Assembly: GCA_902767915.1 (NCBI GenBank)
Contig: CACXJE010000018.1
Location: forward strand, 1 to 55,455
Length of the DNA: 55,455 bases
Origin: Oscillospiraceae bacterium
Lineage (GTDB): Bacteria; Bacillota; Clostridia; Oscillospirales; Oscillospiraceae
Direction: 5' to 3'
A program made the translations under genes and the position numbers. The notes under the pieces were generated by a model. It saw only the letters and a program-made list of their open reading frames with translations. It was not told the DNA's origin and did not search any database. Shown piece after piece: positions 34,301 to 42,388 of this stretch (position 1 is the first letter of the stretch; each line of letters begins with the position of its first letter).

Positions 34301-37300
34301 CCACAACAGAAGAAAACTATTATTCGCTGAACGCTGTCGTGGTCAACACCGATCCGATTGCTGACAACACACTGTCCGGGACAATCTATTGGCAGGGTTC
34401 CTATTTTTCGCAGCCGACAGATTACGTTGTGCTCCATTTCCGGAAAAACGGCGAACCGCTCACAGATCTTACGGTCTACAAATCCGAAAGCGCGTTGGAG
34501 GAGAATCTCTGGTTCTGGCAGCTCACTTTAGATGACTATGACCCGGACGCCGAATATACCGTGACGGAGACCATTCCCTTCGGACCGGATGGACCGGAAT
34601 ATGTCGGCGTGCCCTATGGGCTGAACCTGATCAACTATGAGATCTCGTTCGATTATGTACAGGCGGAGGCACAGGTCATCTTTGACGTTGAGCCTGCAGG
34701 CCTGGATCAGATTTCCATCGGAGGTTATGACTACTGGACTCATAAAGCCGGGTGGGACTTCACGGTTGAAAAACGTGACGGCTGGTGGGCGCGTAAAGCC
34801 GACAAGAAGAAGACCGAGGTTGCCCCCATCGAGAACTATATCGTTGAAGCGCCGAATCTGCACAATTATGTCACCGTAAGGGCAAATCCCTACGCCTACA
34901 CCCGTCCGGGCTGGGGCAATCTCTTCTACAACTTCACCGTGTACTATCTGTTCAACTGCGACAATCTGAAGCTTCACATCTCCAAGGAGTGGGAGGACGA
35001 CGGTTCCGCCATGTACCCGGAGTCGGTTGTGGTCGAGGTCTTCCGGGACGATGAGAAGATTGCCGAAACTACGCTGACGCGAAATGGCTCTAACTGGAGT
35101 ACAGCTGTCATCAGTGAGGATTTGAACCATAATAACCTCACCCGCACCTATTACGATACCACAAACTATACGCATCATAAGTATGTTTATACCATCCGGG
35201 AGAAGCCCGTCGAAGGCTTTACCTCGAAAGCGACCGTAACCGCGGATACAGGAACCGATATCTACTATACCCTTACGAATACCTGGGTCGGTGCGGATTA
35301 CATGAATGTGGCCGGCACCGTCACCTGGGAGGGGGACGAGGGCAAGGAGTATCTCCGCCCGGAGAACGTGCAGATCTCTGTGATCGACAGCAACGAAGAG
35401 TATGTCAAATCCATCACGGTGCCTGTCAGCGGAGACGGTAAATTCGAGGCCAAATACCTGCCCGGCAAGGACGCGGAGGGCCACCCGCTGACCTATTCCG
35501 TCATGGAGAGCCATGTGGACGGCTACACCTCCGTTTACAGCACCCCGACCTTCGACGAGGAGACCCGGACCTGGACCTGCGACGTCACCAACAAGCTTAC
35601 GGGCTACTGCCCGATCACTGTCAAAAAGACCGTGGAAGGCAAGCCGGAGAAGGAGGACAAGGACGGAGACGGGGAGGAAGAGGAAGAGACCTACAAGTTC
35701 ACCGTTGAACCGAAGAACGGGCTTCAGACCGTGGACCATGAATTCCCCGCCCCCAGGGAGTCGGAGCTCAGCATTCAGGGCGCCGGCGAGACCAAGGCCG
35801 AGTTCATTCTGGATCAGGACGGCTTGTATGCCTATACCTTCAAGGAGGTAAAGGGCGAGACCGAGAACTGCGTCTACGACGAAGAGGTGAAGCTGGTGCT
35901 GATCCTCCGAACCACCGATCCGGAGGGGAATGTCAACTTCAAAAGCTGGGTCGGCGTTGACGGAGAAGAAGGCTTCACGCCCTCAGACGACAACAAGTCC
36001 GATACCGTGGAATTCGTCAACCGCTTCCCGAACGTCACCATCGAAAAGAAGTGGGACATCGACCTGGAGAAGAACGACAAGCCCGACAGCATTGAGGCTG
36101 TGGTACAGAAGAAGAACGGCGACAATTGGGAGAACGTCAAGCTGGTCGAGCTGAAGGATGACAACGACTGGAAGGTCACAGTCAACCTTCCCATCGGAGA
36201 GGATGACGAGTACCGGGTCCGTGAGCTGAAGGAAGAGACGGCCCTGCAGGAGATCATCAGGACCCTGAAGGAGACCATCACCCAGTTCAGCACAGACCAG
36301 TATGATTCCTGGATCGGAAAGGTCAAGGAATCCTTGGGCGACTATTACAACATGCTGCCGGACTTCATTCGGGAAGCCGCGGACCAGGGCGCCGACAAGC
36401 TGAAAGAAGCTTTGAAGGCCAAGGAGGAGGACCTGCTGGACAAACTGCTGGAGCAGATCGGTCTGGCTACTGCCATGGACCGCATCGTCTACGACGAGGA
36501 CGACAGCGACAAGCCCGATGGCGACGATGTCAAGACCAACATGGTCACATTCCATGTGGGTGAAAAGAATTCCGTGGTTACTGCCGGAAAGGTTGACGCC
36601 CATGTCACAGAGTATAAGGTGTCCTATTCCAAAGATGATAACACTTATACTATTGAAAACATGGCGGTCTTGGAGATCGACGTCATCAAGCGCTGGATCA
36701 GCATCGGCGACGATGGAATCACCATCGTCGGCGTCAACGATGGCGACGATGACGATGATGACGATGATGACGATGACGATGACGATATGCCGGATTCCGC
36801 CTGGATCGTCCTGCTGTTCAAGCCGACTGCCGATATCAGCAACAACAGCGCGGCCAGCAGCTTGGCCAGCGCTGCCGGCGTGGATCTGAGCAAAGTTCTG
36901 GAGTATGAGTTCCCCGTGATCAATCCGGAGGAAGGCGGCAAGGATCCCATCAGCATCATCAGCAAGCTGACCATTGGCGTTGATCTGGACATTTTCAGCA
37001 ACCTGCCCCTTGTCCCCAAGCTGGCCATAGACCGGGTGGATGAGGACTGCAACTGGACGAAGTCCTACGTGGTCAGCAAGTACTACTATGGCATTCCGAT
37101 GGAGTACAAGGGCGCCGAGCTTGGCAGTGAGATCATTCGCCAGATTGTCAAATACCTGACCGGAATAGACTTCTTCATTTCCTACAATCCCTTCGATAAC
37201 TATTTCAGCATCCCCACCAAGGCGATCCGTACCTTTGCCGGGATCACGGATCCTGGCGACCTGCTGGATTTCTCCAAGCTGGGCGGGGCGCTGCTGAACA

Positions 37301-38478
37301 AGGCCAAGTCCCTGACCATGGATGACATCAAAAACTTCGGCCCGTCGACGATGCTGGACGACTGGCACCTGATGGCCAACGTGATCAACGTCAAGATCAA
37401 CTTCGATCTCGATTCCGACGACAGCCTTTCCGGCACCAAGACCTGGAAGAACGACACCGAGGAGAACCGGCCTGAGTGGATCAAGATCCATGTCAAGGAC
37501 GGGGAAGAGGAAATCGAAGGCTCGCCCATCACCCTGAACAAAAGTGATTTTGAAGGCAAGGACGAGTGGACCTGGGAGTTGGAGCTGCCGGAGGATAGCG
37601 AGATCGATCCGGATGACTGCACCGTCTCTGAGGAATATCCGGAGGATTACCAGTACAAGGACAGCTATACCGCAGAGTTCAATGGCCTGGATATCATCAA
37701 CACCTGGAACGCGACTACCGTCCGGGTCTCCGGCAAGAAGATCTGGAAGGATGACAATAACGCGGCCGGACTCCGCCCGGAATTCGTCACGATCAAACTG
37801 CTGGCTGACGGGGAAGAGATCGCTTCTGTCAAGACCTCGAAGCAGGGCGAATGGAGGTTCGTCTTTGCGGAGCAGCCCAAGTACAAGACGGAAACGGATG
37901 AAGAAACCGGCGAAACCAAAAAGGTTGAGATCAAATACACCGTCGTCGAGGACGAGGTGGAAGGCTATGCAGCTTCCTATGAGGGCTACAACGTGATCAA
38001 CTCCCGCTCGGGGAAGGGGATCCTTGTGATCAGGGCGACCCGCTCCGAGGACGAGAAGGAGAAGGAACAGGCCTACGTGTATCGGATCCAGGACGAGAAC
38101 GGTTCGGAGCTTCTTGCCGTCGCCGTGATCCTGGAGGCCGGGCAGACTGAGAACAGCGTTCGGATCGAACTCCCGACTGGCATGTATCAGATCACGGAGG
38201 AGCGTCCCTGGAGCTGGCGTTGGAAGGGCACCCTGGTCAGCGCGATCATGCAGGCTACCCAGAGCGGGTATTCCTCGGCGAATGCAAGATTTGGAGATCT
38301 GGTCTGCATCGCAGAAGGCAGGGAGACTGTAGCCACCTATTCCTACGATCTGGAGATACCTGACTGGCTGAACGGCTGCGCCCACCGCCAGGAGGATGCC
38401 GCTCCGCCTCCAAATCACAAAACGGACCCGGAGGACGCCAATCCGGATGACGAACACAACACCGATCCCGATGACTGA
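31375..38478 (+). CDS. Giant Cna-B repeat surface protein
   Basis: A 2367-residue secreted protein. A signal peptide (1-29, ending LAFA-D) is followed by a Pro/Glu/Thr repeat stalk (about 38-130) and a unique beta-rich region (about 145-820). Cna-B-like domains begin near 1000 (SGTIYWQG), 1198 (HISKEWEDD), 1309 (AGTVTWEGD), 1551 (IEKKWDIDL), 2017 (LSGTKTWKND) and 2115 (SGKKIWKDD), and a pilin-like domain lies near 1409-1550 (ITVKKTVEG). Such domains often carry isopeptide bonds. A 14-Asp tract sits at about 1791-1804. A segment near 825-985 is repeated, divergently, near 1765-2000. No LPxTG-type signal or C-terminal membrane helix is present; it ends in an acidic Asp/Pro tail. Three TasA-like genes follow, so it may join a matrix fibre. 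Confidence 0.88.
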   Translation: MNGILKRLTCLILTLCLLSTIMLPGLAFADETTEPVSALLESEVSETGSSETEPVQPESVETEPVEPAPVETESAQPEPAETDPAETGPAETGPAETDPVESEPVETEPVETDPVVTEPEPVPEQPSDGPTTETEITVVSRTENIVGDVFARMFTQDEEEQKTLKEKLAEYPREHHELSYYKDSSRVRYLKGGEGEDRNYLVYRDSYLLISEEDSLLYKVDVSEDGTSATVSPAVFPERLDNKTGIVFLGENIGCDEILVFGGETVYHGDSVTFSLKPAEEIVITELFSDGKLEFNGDSGEPKRVDFGFTVYPKGTNWEGEITSFKPYWPNAHVHVNLWDLEFKLILNLKFDLGFEIETTGSSGGRQSAKIASVSVPVELFDIGVQYNLQVEFPNEPMKFKGTSTTEMEITMDLLFGTRISKFENPISLTDLTVKNPADYNKDIPFYIGSQILIYGGFLEISVDLWLFSIDFGPVLSINIDNSAGCYGVARYEKNTFTEEDIGQKNRLHTCAAQGEAGCLTVDLREVSKFWIYFKIDIYVDHWEFPLYSPGEETISRYSYYNSYTHHSGMQKGVCPHLFYMVPVRVWLDDNMTRPAANMAVTVSDSLQISPAEERFVSAVTDSGGSAFVYLPYKQNYQYTFVSNGVIDGRTLAGSKKQTVYIQAGDNPVVNIVLRSDEIINIKTDIVWEADFEKKDLPSGSYAYLNILLFRRRAGSNEEWEWTNYYDAAVSSEGWHVDQRTVPKFGFDSSGAFLYEYRVRLLEKNDYGNGYSVITPENDNCFILRGIEAYTDVAGNTVQSHTNKYQISYDEKTTDETLETTIRATAVMDIRLSKSWKLQDPANKAEFVYLALLQKPADGWENKAVEKHVPQDWVVILDPIQGPHESIRSLTEADQLIVYDDLSSVENRPLAIGKVDNDNQWTLNYTVCKYRNGIRLQYEGCELDNTVMENLLKHEYDIRNSVLVKSFGNYLSIPGTTTEENYYSLNAVVVNTDPIADNTLSGTIYWQGSYFSQPTDYVVLHFRKNGEPLTDLTVYKSESALEENLWFWQLTLDDYDPDAEYTVTETIPFGPDGPEYVGVPYGLNLINYEISFDYVQAEAQVIFDVEPAGLDQISIGGYDYWTHKAGWDFTVEKRDGWWARKADKKKTEVAPIENYIVEAPNLHNYVTVRANPYAYTRPGWGNLFYNFTVYYLFNCDNLKLHISKEWEDDGSAMYPESVVVEVFRDDEKIAETTLTRNGSNWSTAVISEDLNHNNLTRTYYDTTNYTHHKYVYTIREKPVEGFTSKATVTADTGTDIYYTLTNTWVGADYMNVAGTVTWEGDEGKEYLRPENVQISVIDSNEEYVKSITVPVSGDGKFEAKYLPGKDAEGHPLTYSVMESHVDGYTSVYSTPTFDEETRTWTCDVTNKLTGYCPITVKKTVEGKPEKEDKDGDGEEEEETYKFTVEPKNGLQTVDHEFPAPRESELSIQGAGETKAEFILDQDGLYAYTFKEVKGETENCVYDEEVKLVLILRTTDPEGNVNFKSWVGVDGEEGFTPSDDNKSDTVEFVNRFPNVTIEKKWDIDLEKNDKPDSIEAVVQKKNGDNWENVKLVELKDDNDWKVTVNLPIGEDDEYRVRELKEETALQEIIRTLKETITQFSTDQYDSWIGKVKESLGDYYNMLPDFIREAADQGADKLKEALKAKEEDLLDKLLEQIGLATAMDRIVYDEDDSDKPDGDDVKTNMVTFHVGEKNSVVTAGKVDAHVTEYKVSYSKDDNTYTIENMAVLEIDVIKRWISIGDDGITIVGVNDGDDDDDDDDDDDDDDMPDSAWIVLLFKPTADISNNSAASSLASAAGVDLSKVLEYEFPVINPEEGGKDPISIISKLTIGVDLDIFSNLPLVPKLAIDRVDEDCNWTKSYVVSKYYYGIPMEYKGAELGSEIIRQIVKYLTGIDFFISYNPFDNYFSIPTKAIRTFAGITDPGDLLDFSKLGGALLNKAKSLTMDDIKNFGPSTMLDDWHLMANVINVKINFDLDSDDSLSGTKTWKNDTEENRPEWIKIHVKDGEEEIEGSPITLNKSDFEGKDEWTWELELPEDSEIDPDDCTVSEEYPEDYQYKDSYTAEFNGLDIINTWNATTVRVSGKKIWKDDNNAAGLRPEFVTIKLLADGEEIASVKTSKQGEWRFVFAEQPKYKTETDEETGETKKVEIKYTVVEDEVEGYAASYEGYNVINSRSGKGILVIRATRSEDEKEKEQAYVYRIQDENGSELLAVAVILEAGQTENSVRIELPTGMYQITEERPWSWRWKGTLVSAIMQATQSGYSSANARFGDLVCIAEGRETVATYSYDLEIPDWLNGCAHRQEDAAPPPNHKTDPEDANPDDEHNTDPDD
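31515..31745 (+). repeat. 15-bp tandem repeats coding the Pro/Glu/Thr stalk
   Basis: Units of the type CCTGCGGAAACGGAC (Pro-Ala-Glu-Thr-Asp) recur with a 15-bp period, nearly identical at 31617-31670 and more diverged outward. Recent slippage would change stalk length. Confidence 0.85.
36745..36786 (+). repeat. GAC/GAT run coding 14 aspartates
   Basis: Fourteen Asp codons in a row inside the second copy of the internally repeated segment; a candidate calcium-binding or slippage-prone spot. Confidence 0.9.
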
Positions 38479-38531
38479 GTAGAGATGTCAAAACAAATCA
38501 AGGTTGATCGGAAGAAAGGAGAACGGATTCA

Positions 38532-39044
38532 ATGAAAAAGAAACGTATGCCGGACCCCTTGGGTGTCGCGCTGATTCTTCTTTGCCTGGTCATGTTTTCG
38601 ACAGTTTTGCCCTCTGGTCTGCAGGCGCGGTTTGTCACAAGGGCGTCTGGAACTGACAGTGCCCGGCTCGCCTCCTTCGCTCCCAACATGGAGGCGAGCC
38701 CGGACGCGGTCACCATTGCGGCCAACAGTCAGTCGGAGTACGTGATCACGATCCGGAACAAGGGTGAGACCGCGGTCCGATATACGGCGGTCGTGGAATT
38801 CTCGGGAGAGGATCCCGAAGCGGAATCTGAGAAATTCGACGAAGGTACCGAGGATGCACCGAAGCTCACCTTTACCGGCGAACTTGGCCCCGGCGAAGTG
38901 GCCGAGGAAACGCTAACTTTGGATATGTCGGAATATTTCGATCAGATGGAGGACAAATGGGATACCCTCAGCAACAAAGACGTCAGCGGTGAATCCGGCG
39001 AGATCCCCTTTGCGGTTTTCGTGACCTTCACACAGCTGGACTAA
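38532..39044 (+). CDS. TasA/camelysin-like exported protein 1
   Basis: A 170-residue protein with one N-terminal hydrophobic segment (about 10-30, GVALILLCLVMFSTVLPSG) followed by LQARFVTRASG and an Ig-like beta domain (EYVITIRNKGETAVRYTAVVEF). This build, a SipW-type signal peptide then an alanine/arginine cleavage region and a beta-sandwich with an N-x-G strand, matches TasA/camelysin matrix proteins. AGAAAGGAG precedes the ATG. It begins 53 bp after the giant surface protein gene and is presumably in its operon. Confidence 0.72.
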   Translation: MKKKRMPDPLGVALILLCLVMFSTVLPSGLQARFVTRASGTDSARLASFAPNMEASPDAVTIAANSQSEYVITIRNKGETAVRYTAVVEFSGEDPEAESEKFDEGTEDAPKLTFTGELGPGEVAEETLTLDMSEYFDQMEDKWDTLSNKDVSGESGEIPFAVFVTFTQLD

Positions 39045-39057
39045 AGGAGGCTTGGAA

Positions 39058-39726
39058 ATGCGAAAAAAACTACGTTTCGGCAAACGAGGCCTGCTTTTGA
39101 CCGTTGGGCTTCTTCTGGCCGCGGCTGTCGTCCTGATTCCTCTGGTGGGGCAGTCTCGGGCAAAGTTCAAGACCCAGCTGGTGGTCGCCAACCAGGTCTC
39201 CTATCAAAATGAGCTGGCTGAGAGCTTCCAACTGCTGGATCAGCCTGTGGTTCTCCAAGAGGACGGCAGCTATCTGAAAAACGAGGCCGAAGACTCGATG
39301 CCCACCAGCGGCTTTTCCTACAAGCTGATTCCGGGCATTACAATTCCCGCCGCTCCCTATATCGAGATCGAGCACAAGACAGAGATTCCCGCCTATCTGT
39401 ATTTTGAGGTCGTCTGTCCTGAGGGCGCTCCCGCTCTGCTGGTGACAGAAGACTGGGAAAAATTAGTGACAGAAGGGAAGTTCGGCGGCGATGTCTACAC
39501 CTATAAGGACGGCGCCCTGGTGAAAACGGAAGAGGAAGACAATTTTACGTTCGATACCTTCACCGTGGAGACACTGGATTCAAAGCCCATGGACTTTGAA
39601 TCTGGGGAGATTCATGTTTACGCCTACATGATCCGTCAGCTGGAGAATCAAACGGCGTCTGAGGCCTTTGCGGCCGCGCCCACGCCGAATCCGCCGTCGG
39701 CTCCCGAGCCGGAAACGGGCGATTAA
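39058..39726 (+). CDS. TasA/camelysin-like exported protein 2
   Basis: A 222-residue protein: N-terminal basic patch, hydrophobic helix (about 11-29), then GQSRAKFKTQLV and a beta-rich domain. The C-terminus is Pro-rich and ends PEPETGD. Although PETG recalls a sorting motif, no hydrophobic segment or basic tail follows, so it is not a sortase substrate by normal rules. AAAGGAGG lies before the ATG. It sits 13 bp after the first TasA-like gene. Confidence 0.7.
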   Translation: MRKKLRFGKRGLLLTVGLLLAAAVVLIPLVGQSRAKFKTQLVVANQVSYQNELAESFQLLDQPVVLQEDGSYLKNEAEDSMPTSGFSYKLIPGITIPAAPYIEIEHKTEIPAYLYFEVVCPEGAPALLVTEDWEKLVTEGKFGGDVYTYKDGALVKTEEEDNFTFDTFTVETLDSKPMDFESGEIHVYAYMIRQLENQTASEAFAAAPTPNPPSAPEPETGD

Positions 39727-39747
39727 GGCTGCAGGAGGAGGATCTCG

Positions 39748-40266
39748 ATGAAGATGAAGTTTTTTGAGAAAACAGGACCCGGCGCAAGGCGGACGGCCCT
39801 GATCCTGATTCTGGTGGTCTTGCTGACCGTCGGCTGCGTCACCACTGCTTTTGCCCTGCGGGATACCACGGGCGAGGTCACGGAGTCCTTGGAGAAGGCT
39901 GAGGTAACCTGTGAAGTGAACGAGAACTGGTCTGTTACCAACACCGGGAATATTCCGGCCCTGATCCGGGTCCGGGTGATTGTGAATCTCACCGACGGCG
40001 ACACCCTGCTTCCCGGAGACGTTCCCGACTATACGGTCGGCAGCGGCTGGGTGAAGATCGGCGATTATCTGTACTATACGGGTATCGTTGATTTTGAGGA
40101 AGGCGAAAACGGCACCGGCAATGTCACGACCCCTGCCATCAGTTATTCGAATACCGGAGCGCAGACCACCAAGGTCACAGTCTTGGCGGACGCCATACAA
40201 GCGACGCCGAGTACGGCAACCCAGCAGGCCTGGGGTGTCACGTTTGAGAACGGAAATTGGTCCTGA
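39748..40266 (+). CDS. TasA/camelysin-like exported protein 3
   Basis: A 172-residue protein with a hydrophobic helix (about 15-36) ending TTAFALRDTTGEVTESLEKA, then the strand NTGNIPALIRVRVIVNLTD and VGSGWVKIGDYLYYTG. This is the best match of the three to the clostridial alternate-signal (SipW-dependent) exported family, where D-K/T-T-x-x-V-x-N and VKNTG-x-x-x-AYIR patterns recur. AGGAGGAGG precedes the ATG. It is the last gene before a terminator. No SipW signal peptidase gene is in the window. Confidence 0.78.
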   Translation: MKMKFFEKTGPGARRTALILILVVLLTVGCVTTAFALRDTTGEVTESLEKAEVTCEVNENWSVTNTGNIPALIRVRVIVNLTDGDTLLPGDVPDYTVGSGWVKIGDYLYYTGIVDFEEGENGTGNVTTPAISYSNTGAQTTKVTVLADAIQATPSTATQQAWGVTFENGNWS

Positions 40267-40278
40267 CAAAGGAAAAAA

Positions 40279-40317
40279 CAGCGCTTCCGCGGCTCGATTG
40301 GGTTCGCGGAGGCGCTG
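40279..40317 (+). terminator. Terminator of the surface protein operon
   Basis: CAGCGCTTCCGCG pairs with CGCGGAGGCGCTG around a 13-nt loop, with the moderate T-rich GGTCTTATTATG after it, 12 bp past the third TasA-like stop. Confidence 0.75.
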
Positions 40318-40329
40318 GTCTTATTATGT

Positions 40330-40545
40330 TTGAAATACATCAGCCTGATCGTGAAATACCATCTGCAGACGCCGTGGAACGAGGCCGAGGACCTGGCGGA
40401 GACCGCTCGGAAAAGGGCGGAGGCGAAGGTCATCCAACCCGAGCTTCCGATCCCGGTGCCGGGTGCCGTCGGCGTGAAGGAACGGGTCACCGGCGTGCAG
40501 GTCCAGTCGATTGCAGACGCGCTCCGAAAGCTCCTGATTATGTGA
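40330..40545 (+). pseudogene. Possible C-terminal remnant or small hypothetical gene
   Basis: A 71-codon frame from a TTG gives a plausible soluble sequence (WNEAEDLAETARKRAEAK, then VQSIADALRKLLIM). There is no ribosome binding site and it directly follows a terminator, so it may be the tail of a lost gene. I do not recognise it. Confidence 0.3.
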
Positions 40546-40561
40546 TCTGAAACAAAACAAT

Positions 40562-40596
40562 GCGCTTCTCCAAACGAAAACCGTTCGGAGAAGCGC
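40562..40596. terminator. Convergent terminator at the end of the island membrane gene
   Basis: GCGCTTCTCC pairs with GGAGAAGCGC, with ACG/CGT pairing further in. On the minus strand it is followed by the T-rich ATTGTTTTGTTTC, fitting the membrane protein gene. Confidence 0.75.
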
Positions 40597-40612
40597 GTTT
40601 GGCGTAAGCGGA

Positions 40613-41326
40613 TCAGATCGTGCTGTGAAGCTTTCTGAACTTGACGGATTTGGAATCCAGAATAAGGATGGCGTAGAACACGCCGGTAAAGGCGCCGCCG
40701 ATCAGCAGCAGGGAGATCAGGCCGATGCCGAAGACTCTGCCCATGTTTTTCAGCAGTGTCTTCCCGTGCTTAAAGAAGAGCACGGCGCCCTCGCAGGTGG
40801 CCTTGGCGGCGTTGACCTGGCTCCGGTAGAAGACCCAGCCAAGGCAGCAGTCGCAGAGGTAGTTGATCACCGTGGTCAGCACGCTGCTGACTGCGCTGCC
40901 GACGGTTCCGCCGGTATCGCCGACGATGTGCTCGCCGACCCTCGTGATGACACGACCCAGCTGATTGAAGATGCCCTTGATGGCGCTGGTGATCGCAAAG
41001 TAGGCGGCGACGGTCAGGAATCTCGCTTTGACGACCGTTTTCCCCTCGGCGATCACATTCTCGGGCAGCTCGCCCTCCACAATGCCCTTGGTCATCATGG
41101 CGATCTGACCCGCCTTCAGCATATAAGAGACAAAGCGCAGCACGATTACCATCAGGCTCAGGCCGATCACCGCGCCGATGACCAGGCCCAGGATCCCGGC
41201 CTCGAAGAACTTCTCGCCGAGGAAAAAGCCAAGCGTACTGAGAGCCAGCAGCAGGACGATGGACAGGATATGAAAAGAAGAAAGAATGGAATGACTACGT
41301 ACTTGGATTAGGCTGACAACAATCAT
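40613..41326 (-). CDS. Membrane protein, choline-transporter-like pattern, probably 5'-truncated
   Basis: A 237-residue frame with about five hydrophobic helices. The later part (CDCCLGWVFYRSQVNAAK, then GAVLFFKHGKTLLKNMGRVFG) recalls the C-terminal region of CTL/SLC44-type choline-transporter-like membrane proteins, where a short F/Y-x-x-x-VNA and a K-T-LLK pattern occur; this is a weak, pattern-level match. The ATG lies inside the 18-bp repeat with its GAGGTGG touching the start codon, too close to function. The first 17 residues look unlike the rest. Most likely the original 5' end was replaced when the repeat arrived. Confidence 0.55.
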   Translation of the reverse strand: MIVVSLIQVRSHSILSSFHILSIVLLLALSTLGFFLGEKFFEAGILGLVIGAVIGLSLMVIVLRFVSYMLKAGQIAMMTKGIVEGELPENVIAEGKTVVKARFLTVAAYFAITSAIKGIFNQLGRVITRVGEHIVGDTGGTVGSAVSSVLTTVINYLCDCCLGWVFYRSQVNAAKATCEGAVLFFKHGKTLLKNMGRVFGIGLISLLLIGGAFTGVFYAILILDSKSVKFRKLHSTI

Positions 41327-41378
41327 CCACCTCAGAATTTAGACTCATGGGTCTAAACTCTGAGGTGGATATTTTTTT
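41325..41378. repeat. Island repeat palindrome A
   Basis: Twenty-base arms 41325-41344 and 41351-41370 are complementary except for one position, around TCATGG, and are followed on the plus strand by ATTTTTTT, so the element can also act as a terminator. It encodes the last residues (IHLRV) of the gene at 41353. Confidence 0.85.
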
Positions 41379-41763
41379 GCAGCTTATATTGCCCGCATTT
41401 TATGGCGTCGACTATGAATAGTACGCTGTCTTTGCTGATCGAATCATAGGGAACGACAAGACTCTCCTCGTTGCACACGATAAGAAGGCTTCTTCGGCGG
41501 TATATTGTGTCCGCCTTGTCGTCTGGATTGTAATACTTTACAGAGATCTCATACACGCCATCCGACAGCTCGCCGTATGCGTAAACGACATAAGCACCCC
41601 AGTCATAACGTTCTTCAAATCGTAGGAATTGCCTCGCATAGCCGAAGACTGTATCAGATCCTTTTATTTGAGCTACATACTTACTGAACTTGTATGGCAA
41701 CACGATCGCAACTGTCAAATCGCACACATCTACATAACAGACGCCACTATCTTCCGGTTTCAT
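41353..41763 (-). CDS. Small cassette protein 1, unknown
   Basis: A 136-residue soluble protein (starts MKPEDSGVCYVDVC; contains FGYARQFLRFEERYDWGAYVVYAYGEL and YNPDDKADTIYRRRSLL). The family is not recognised; size and mixed alpha/beta look are compatible with an immunity-type protein. GGAAGGAAGG precedes the ATG, supporting real translation. It is boxed by two palindromic repeats, and its stop codon lies inside one of them. Confidence 0.65.
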   Translation of the reverse strand: MKPEDSGVCYVDVCDLTVAIVLPYKFSKYVAQIKGSDTVFGYARQFLRFEERYDWGAYVVYAYGELSDGVYEISVKYYNPDDKADTIYRRRSLLIVCNEESLVVPYDSISKDSVLFIVDAIKCGQYKLQKNIHLRV

Positions 41764-41779
41764 GATTTACCTTCCTTCC

Positions 41780-41825
41780 ATCCACCACAGAGTTTGGATC
41801 TATAGGTCAAAACTCTGTGGTGGAT
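41780..41825. repeat. Island repeat palindrome B
   Basis: Perfect 16-bp arms ATCCACCACAGAGTTT and AAACTCTGTGGTGGAT around a 14-nt spacer. It separates the two small cassette genes. Confidence 0.9.
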
Positions 41826-41838
41826 ATGTCGCTTGCTG

Positions 41839-42294
41839 CTATTTATTCCAGTCGATCTCCCAGGGGGTCAAATCCTGAAGTGTTCGTTTGGCGTCCTCGG
41901 CTGCAATGTTGAATTGGTATTCCTCCTTATGGGTTTTGAATGCGTACAGCATTCTTGCGATGTCCAAATTTTCTTCATCGCCGAGACTTTCCGCCTTTCG
42001 CATGATGATTGATATTTCTGTCAGACGAACCTCTTCTATTGGGATCTCCTCGTTAAGAATCTTTAATTGCCTTTCTGTAAACTTTTTTCCATAATTGGGT
42101 TTGTAGTCCGGGCTGTCTTTATTCTGAAAGACAGACGGTGGCAGCCCGTAATCTGACGGTGACTCAACTTTCGTTCCACCCCTTTCCCAACGACTTTGAC
42201 GGGTAAAAACTTCACGCTCCGCTTCTGTCCGAGCATATTTTTGGCCTCCTCTCCGTGCTTTTATCATACATGATTCTGAAGCCGTTGTGTCCAC
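41839..42294 (-). CDS. Small cassette protein 2, unknown
   Basis: Up to 151 residues, charged and soluble: basic start (MIKARRGGQKYARTEAER), then YGLPPSVFQNKDSPDY and a helical acidic C-terminal half ending DLTPWEIDWNK. No family recognised. The start is uncertain: GTG 42294 or ATG 42267, neither with a good ribosome binding site, so the N-terminus may be missing. It lies between palindrome B and the half-repeat at 42389. Confidence 0.5.
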   Translation of the reverse strand: MDTTASESCMIKARRGGQKYARTEAEREVFTRQSRWERGGTKVESPSDYGLPPSVFQNKDSPDYKPNYGKKFTERQLKILNEEIPIEEVRLTEISIIMRKAESLGDEENLDIARMLYAFKTHKEEYQFNIAAEDAKRTLQDLTPWEIDWNK

Positions 42295-42327
42295 AAATTA
42301 CCATGTCTGTCAAAAAATAAAATTCCC

Positions 42328-42368
42328 TGCTACTCCACCTCTGGCAGGCGAAATAGCAGGGGTTGTTT
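42328..42368 (+). terminator. Hairpin to the right of cassette 2
   Basis: CCCTGCTA pairs with TAGCAGGG around 20 nt, followed on the plus strand by GTTGTTTATTTT. Its gene is unclear, since cassette 2 is on the other strand. Confidence 0.5.
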
Positions 42369-42388
42369 ATTTTGTGGGATTACAGCAA

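Noticed and set aside
35983-38457. An 824-codon minus-strand frame opposite the giant surface protein
   Set aside because: The plus-strand frame shows Cna-B domains; the antisense product is Ile/Val/Asp-rich and motif-free.
39700-39726. LPxTG-like sorting signal (PETGD) at the end of the second TasA-like protein
   Set aside because: It is the very C-terminus; no hydrophobic segment or positive tail follows, so sortase could not use it.
40257-40550. A 97-codon frame starting within the last TasA-like gene
   Set aside because: The product is Arg/Gly-rich and spans the operon terminator; it reads as an out-of-frame shadow.
41325-41825. Integron attC sites or insertion sequence ends
   Set aside because: The palindromes lack the attC core triplets, and no integrase or transposase gene is present; they are reported as an unassigned repeat family.
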